Origin: JACKDW01 sp964621785
GTDB lineage: Bacteria; Myxococcota_A; Polyangia; Nannocystales; Nannocystaceae
Assembly: GCA_964621785.1 (NCBI GenBank)
Contig: CAZUPD010000028.1
Location: 1 to 64,000, forward strand
Reading direction: 5' to 3'
DNA length: 64,000 nucleotides
Numbering within the stretch: the stretch's first letter is position 1; every line of letters begins with the position of its first letter. Of this stretch, positions 61,810 through 64,000 are shown piece after piece. The position numbers and the translations under genes were made by a program. Under the pieces are notes generated by a model. It saw only the letters and a list, made by a program, of their open reading frames with translations. It made no database searches and was not told where the DNA came from.

Positions 61810-64000
61810 ATGTCGCGACGTGCACCGATTGCTCCACTCCTCGCCCTGATCGTCCTCGTGCCTGGTTGTTTGGTGGCAACTGCTGACACCAGTGGTGAAA
61901 CCGGCGAAGCGCATCGCTACAAAGCCCTGATCCAACGCACGAGCTTCGGGATTCCGCATATCACCGCCGACGATTTCGGTAGCGCAGGGTTTGGTCAAGG
62001 GTATGCCTTTGCCGAAGATCACCTGTGTGTGCTCGCCGATCAGATCCTCAAGGTTCGCAGCGAACGGGCGATGTTCCTCGGGCCAGGTAACGGTGATGCC
62101 CACATTCATTCGGATATCGCCAACAAGGCCCTCGATATGATGGGCCTGGCTACGCAGGCGCGCGAGCAAATGCCAGAAGATGTATTGGCAATGATTCAGG
62201 GGTATGCGGCCGGCTACAACCACTATCTCGAGACCACCGGGGTCGACAACCTGCCCGGGTGGTGTCGCGGCGATGCGTGGGTCAAGCCGATCGACGAAGT
62301 TGACCTGATCGCCTACTACCTGTCCCTCGGTCAGGTTGCGAGCTCGACCCAGTTACTCGACTTTATCGCGACAGCCGTGCCCCCGGGCAGCCCCGACCTC
62401 GGGCCGGGTCCGGCGTTCTCAACCCTCAATATGCGCAACAATGGTATCGGTTCCAACGGGTGGGCGATCGGCAAGGCCCGGTCGGCGACGGGTCGCGGCA
62501 TGGTGCTGGCCAATCCCCACTTTCCCTGGGTCGGCGAGCTGCGGCTGTGGGAGTCCCACGTGACAATACCCGACCAAGTCGACCTCTACGGTGTTGCCCT
62601 GATGGGGGTTCCCGGGGTCAACATCGGATTTAACGAACATGTTGCATGGACACATACTTTTTCGCAGTCGCAGCGGTTCTCGATCTATACCCTCGATCTC
62701 GATCCGCTGGATCCGACGAGCTATCTCTACGACGGCGCGTCGCGGAAGATGACGTCAAAGGCATTTACGATTGACGTCAAGCAACCGGACGGGTCGACGC
62801 AGCCCTACACCCAAACGATTTGGTACAGCCACTACGGGCCGATCATCAATGCGCTCGGGTTCGGGTGGAGCAACAATCTGGCGGTGACCTATCGCGATGC
62901 CAACCTGACCAACTTTCAGTTGATTGAGCAGTTTGTCGGCATGGGGACGGCCAACAGTCTGCAGGAATTTCAAAATGTGTTTACCGAGGTCAAGGGCATG
63001 CCCTGGGCCCACACGATGGCAGCAGACAGCGAGGGTAACGCCTGGTACATCGACGCCGCGGCCACGCCCAACCTGACCCAACAGGCACTTGACGACTGGA
63101 TCGCGTCTCTCGACGACGCCGGGTTGCCCAAGTTGATCTACGACGAGGCCGGGATCATGGTGCTCAACGGCAGTGATTCCAAAAATGAGTGGGTCGAGGA
63201 GGCCGGTGCCCGCGAGCCCGGGATCGTTCCCGCGAGTGGGGCTCCCCAGCTGCTGCGCGACGACTATGTGTTCAACGCCAACGACAGTCACTGGCTGGCC
63301 AATCCGGCGGCGCCGTTGGTGGGTTTTAGCCCGGCCCAGGGGCGGGAACGGGTCCCCCAGAGCATCCGTACCCGCAGCAATATCGAGATTTTGTCGCGCA
63401 CCGGGCCAGGGAGTGCGGCCGGCGATGATGGTGTGTTTACAATCAAAGAACTGCAGGATGCGTTGTTTGGCAACTACGGGATGGCGACGGAGCTCGCCTT
63501 CGACGCGGTCCTGGCCCGCTGCCAAGAGACCCCCCCGTTTATGCACAAGGGCGTGTTGGTCGATCTCAGCGATGCCTGTGCAATTTTGGCGGACTGGGAT
63601 CGCCGGTACGATCTGTATAGTGTAGGTGCAACGATTTGGCGGGAATTTCTCGGGAGCTTCCCCGCCAGGGACCTCAAAGATCGGGGGGACCTGTTCGATA
63701 CTGCGTTTGACCCCGATGACCCCGTGAACACGCCCAATACGGTGCCTGCCGCAGCCGATACCCCAGAGGCCGACCCGATCGCGCGCAACCTCGCCAACGC
63801 GGTACTCAACTTGCAGGCCGCCGGGGTCCCGCTCGATGCTCCTTTGGGACAGGTCCAATACACCAAACGCGGCGATGCTCTGATTCCGATCCACGGCGGG
63901 GGGAGTGCCGATGGCCTGCCCAATCAGGTATTTTATTCGATCCTGCAGACGAGTCTCGAACCCAATCCGAGTCGGGGTGAGGTCATCAACGCGGCCACCG
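61810..64000 (+). CDS. Penicillin-acylase-family lipoprotein (runs off the window end)
   Basis: At least 730 residues, cut by the window edge. Signal peptide SRRAPIAPLLALIVLVPGC with lipobox. An alpha-chain-like region has SFGIPHITADDFGSAGFGQG and YAFAEDHLCVL. The autoproteolytic N-terminal nucleophile is Ser in NGIGSNGWAIG, followed by LANPHFPW and GVPGVNIGFNEHVAWTHT, typical of the beta chain. Ntn-hydrolases of this group cleave amide bonds in beta-lactams, acyl-homoserine lactones or other N-acyl compounds; the substrate is unknown. Two near or exact palindromes lie inside, one encoding SVGAT at 63621. Confidence 0.9.
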   Translation, partial: MSRRAPIAPLLALIVLVPGCLVATADTSGETGEAHRYKALIQRTSFGIPHITADDFGSAGFGQGYAFAEDHLCVLADQILKVRSERAMFLGPGNGDAHIHSDIANKALDMMGLATQAREQMPEDVLAMIQGYAAGYNHYLETTGVDNLPGWCRGDAWVKPIDEVDLIAYYLSLGQVASSTQLLDFIATAVPPGSPDLGPGPAFSTLNMRNNGIGSNGWAIGKARSATGRGMVLANPHFPWVGELRLWESHVTIPDQVDLYGVALMGVPGVNIGFNEHVAWTHTFSQSQRFSIYTLDLDPLDPTSYLYDGASRKMTSKAFTIDVKQPDGSTQPYTQTIWYSHYGPIINALGFGWSNNLAVTYRDANLTNFQLIEQFVGMGTANSLQEFQNVFTEVKGMPWAHTMAADSEGNAWYIDAAATPNLTQQALDDWIASLDDAGLPKLIYDEAGIMVLNGSDSKNEWVEEAGAREPGIVPASGAPQLLRDDYVFNANDSHWLANPAAPLVGFSPAQGRERVPQSIRTRSNIEILSRTGPGSAAGDDGVFTIKELQDALFGNYGMATELAFDAVLARCQETPPFMHKGVLVDLSDACAILADWDRRYDLYSVGATIWREFLGSFPARDLKDRGDLFDTAFDPDDPVNTPNTVPAAADTPEADPIARNLANAVLNLQAAGVPLDAPLGQVQYTKRGDALIPIHGGGSADGLPNQVFYSILQTSLEPNPSRGEVINAAT

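Larger units (their letters stand above)
484..63630. repeat. Dispersed iterated palindrome TGYANNTRCA (47 copies)
   Basis: Exact matches start at 484, 2169, 3875, 7925, 8050, 8146, 9361, 10434, 11076, 11704, 12251, 14189, 15182, 16526, 17348, 17767, 18336, 18535, 20300, 21650, 22223, 23662, 24267, 24895, 28021, 28566, 31485, 32727, 35529, 35965, 37181, 38331, 43203, 44831, 46124, 46791, 47656, 49888, 51647, 52927, 54655, 55446, 55838, 59456, 59516, 61725 and 63621. About 2 are expected from composition near 62% GC. They occur in genes of both strands and, at higher density, between genes. Counted by eye, so a few may be missed. Confidence 0.85.

Noticed and set aside
62755..63894. 379-codon open frame antisense to the acylase gene
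   Set aside because: The plus strand encodes an intact Ntn-hydrolase throughout; the antisense frame is a shadow.

Overview
The window looks like chromosomal DNA of a myxobacterium, most likely of the Nannocystaceae/Nannocystales group. I infer this from five features. GC is roughly 60-65% by eye. Many lipoproteins carry a lipobox followed by long Thr/Asp/Ser/Glu linkers. There is an FHA-type sigma-54 activator, a Ser/Thr kinase and a receiver-PATAN-J-like protein. No rRNA, tRNA, insertion sequence, prophage or CRISPR array was recognised. Most of the window is a mosaic of housekeeping genes and lineage-specific secreted proteins.

Layout: 0.1-4.6 kb holds phoB-phoR (minus) diverging from a small conserved-looking gene and an FHA/sigma-54 activator; 11-bp TCACA repeats resembling Pho boxes lie between them. 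4.8-7.9 kb (minus) has two lipoproteins around a GT39-like membrane glycosyltransferase. 8.1-11.0 kb encodes a 957-residue tandem HtrA-type protease whose second protease domain has lost its serine. 11.2-19.1 kb carries a CrtC/AttH-like protein, a PilZ-like protein, a RidA homologue, a methyltransferase, a hotdog thioesterase, an extensin-like lipoprotein, an envelope protein and a MoaD-MoaE fusion. 19.4-32.8 kb is largely housekeeping: SprT-like protease, malic enzyme MaeB, Fmt, PriA and Lon. 33.0-44.1 kb has a vWA lipoprotein, a kinase, an amidohydrolase lipoprotein, NagZ, a GH3-like adenylating protein with MerR-TPR regulator, a GshB-like ATP-grasp enzyme and an ECF-type sigma factor. 44.2-53.3 kb has a 991-residue repeat/PDZ protein, a PPIase - HupE/UreJ - DUF3604 operon, PspA with a partner, and ribosomal protein L28. 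53.5-58.2 kb (minus) is a compact PP2C - kinase - isochorismatase-fold hydrolase - vWA cluster resembling the TerY-P triad; its hydrolase is frameshifted. The window ends with two lipoproteins, a YcaQ-type glycosylase and a truncated penicillin-acylase lipoprotein.

The most unusual signal is not a gene. A 10-bp interrupted palindrome, TGYANNTRCA, occurs 47 times by hand count, where base composition predicts about 2. It lies in genes on both strands and between genes. Inside genes it strongly prefers one codon phase, and it often supplies the otherwise scarce A-ending Ala, Val and Thr codons. It behaves like a highly iterated palindrome comparable in style to cyanobacterial HIP1, but with a different sequence. 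I know of no description of it, though I cannot search.
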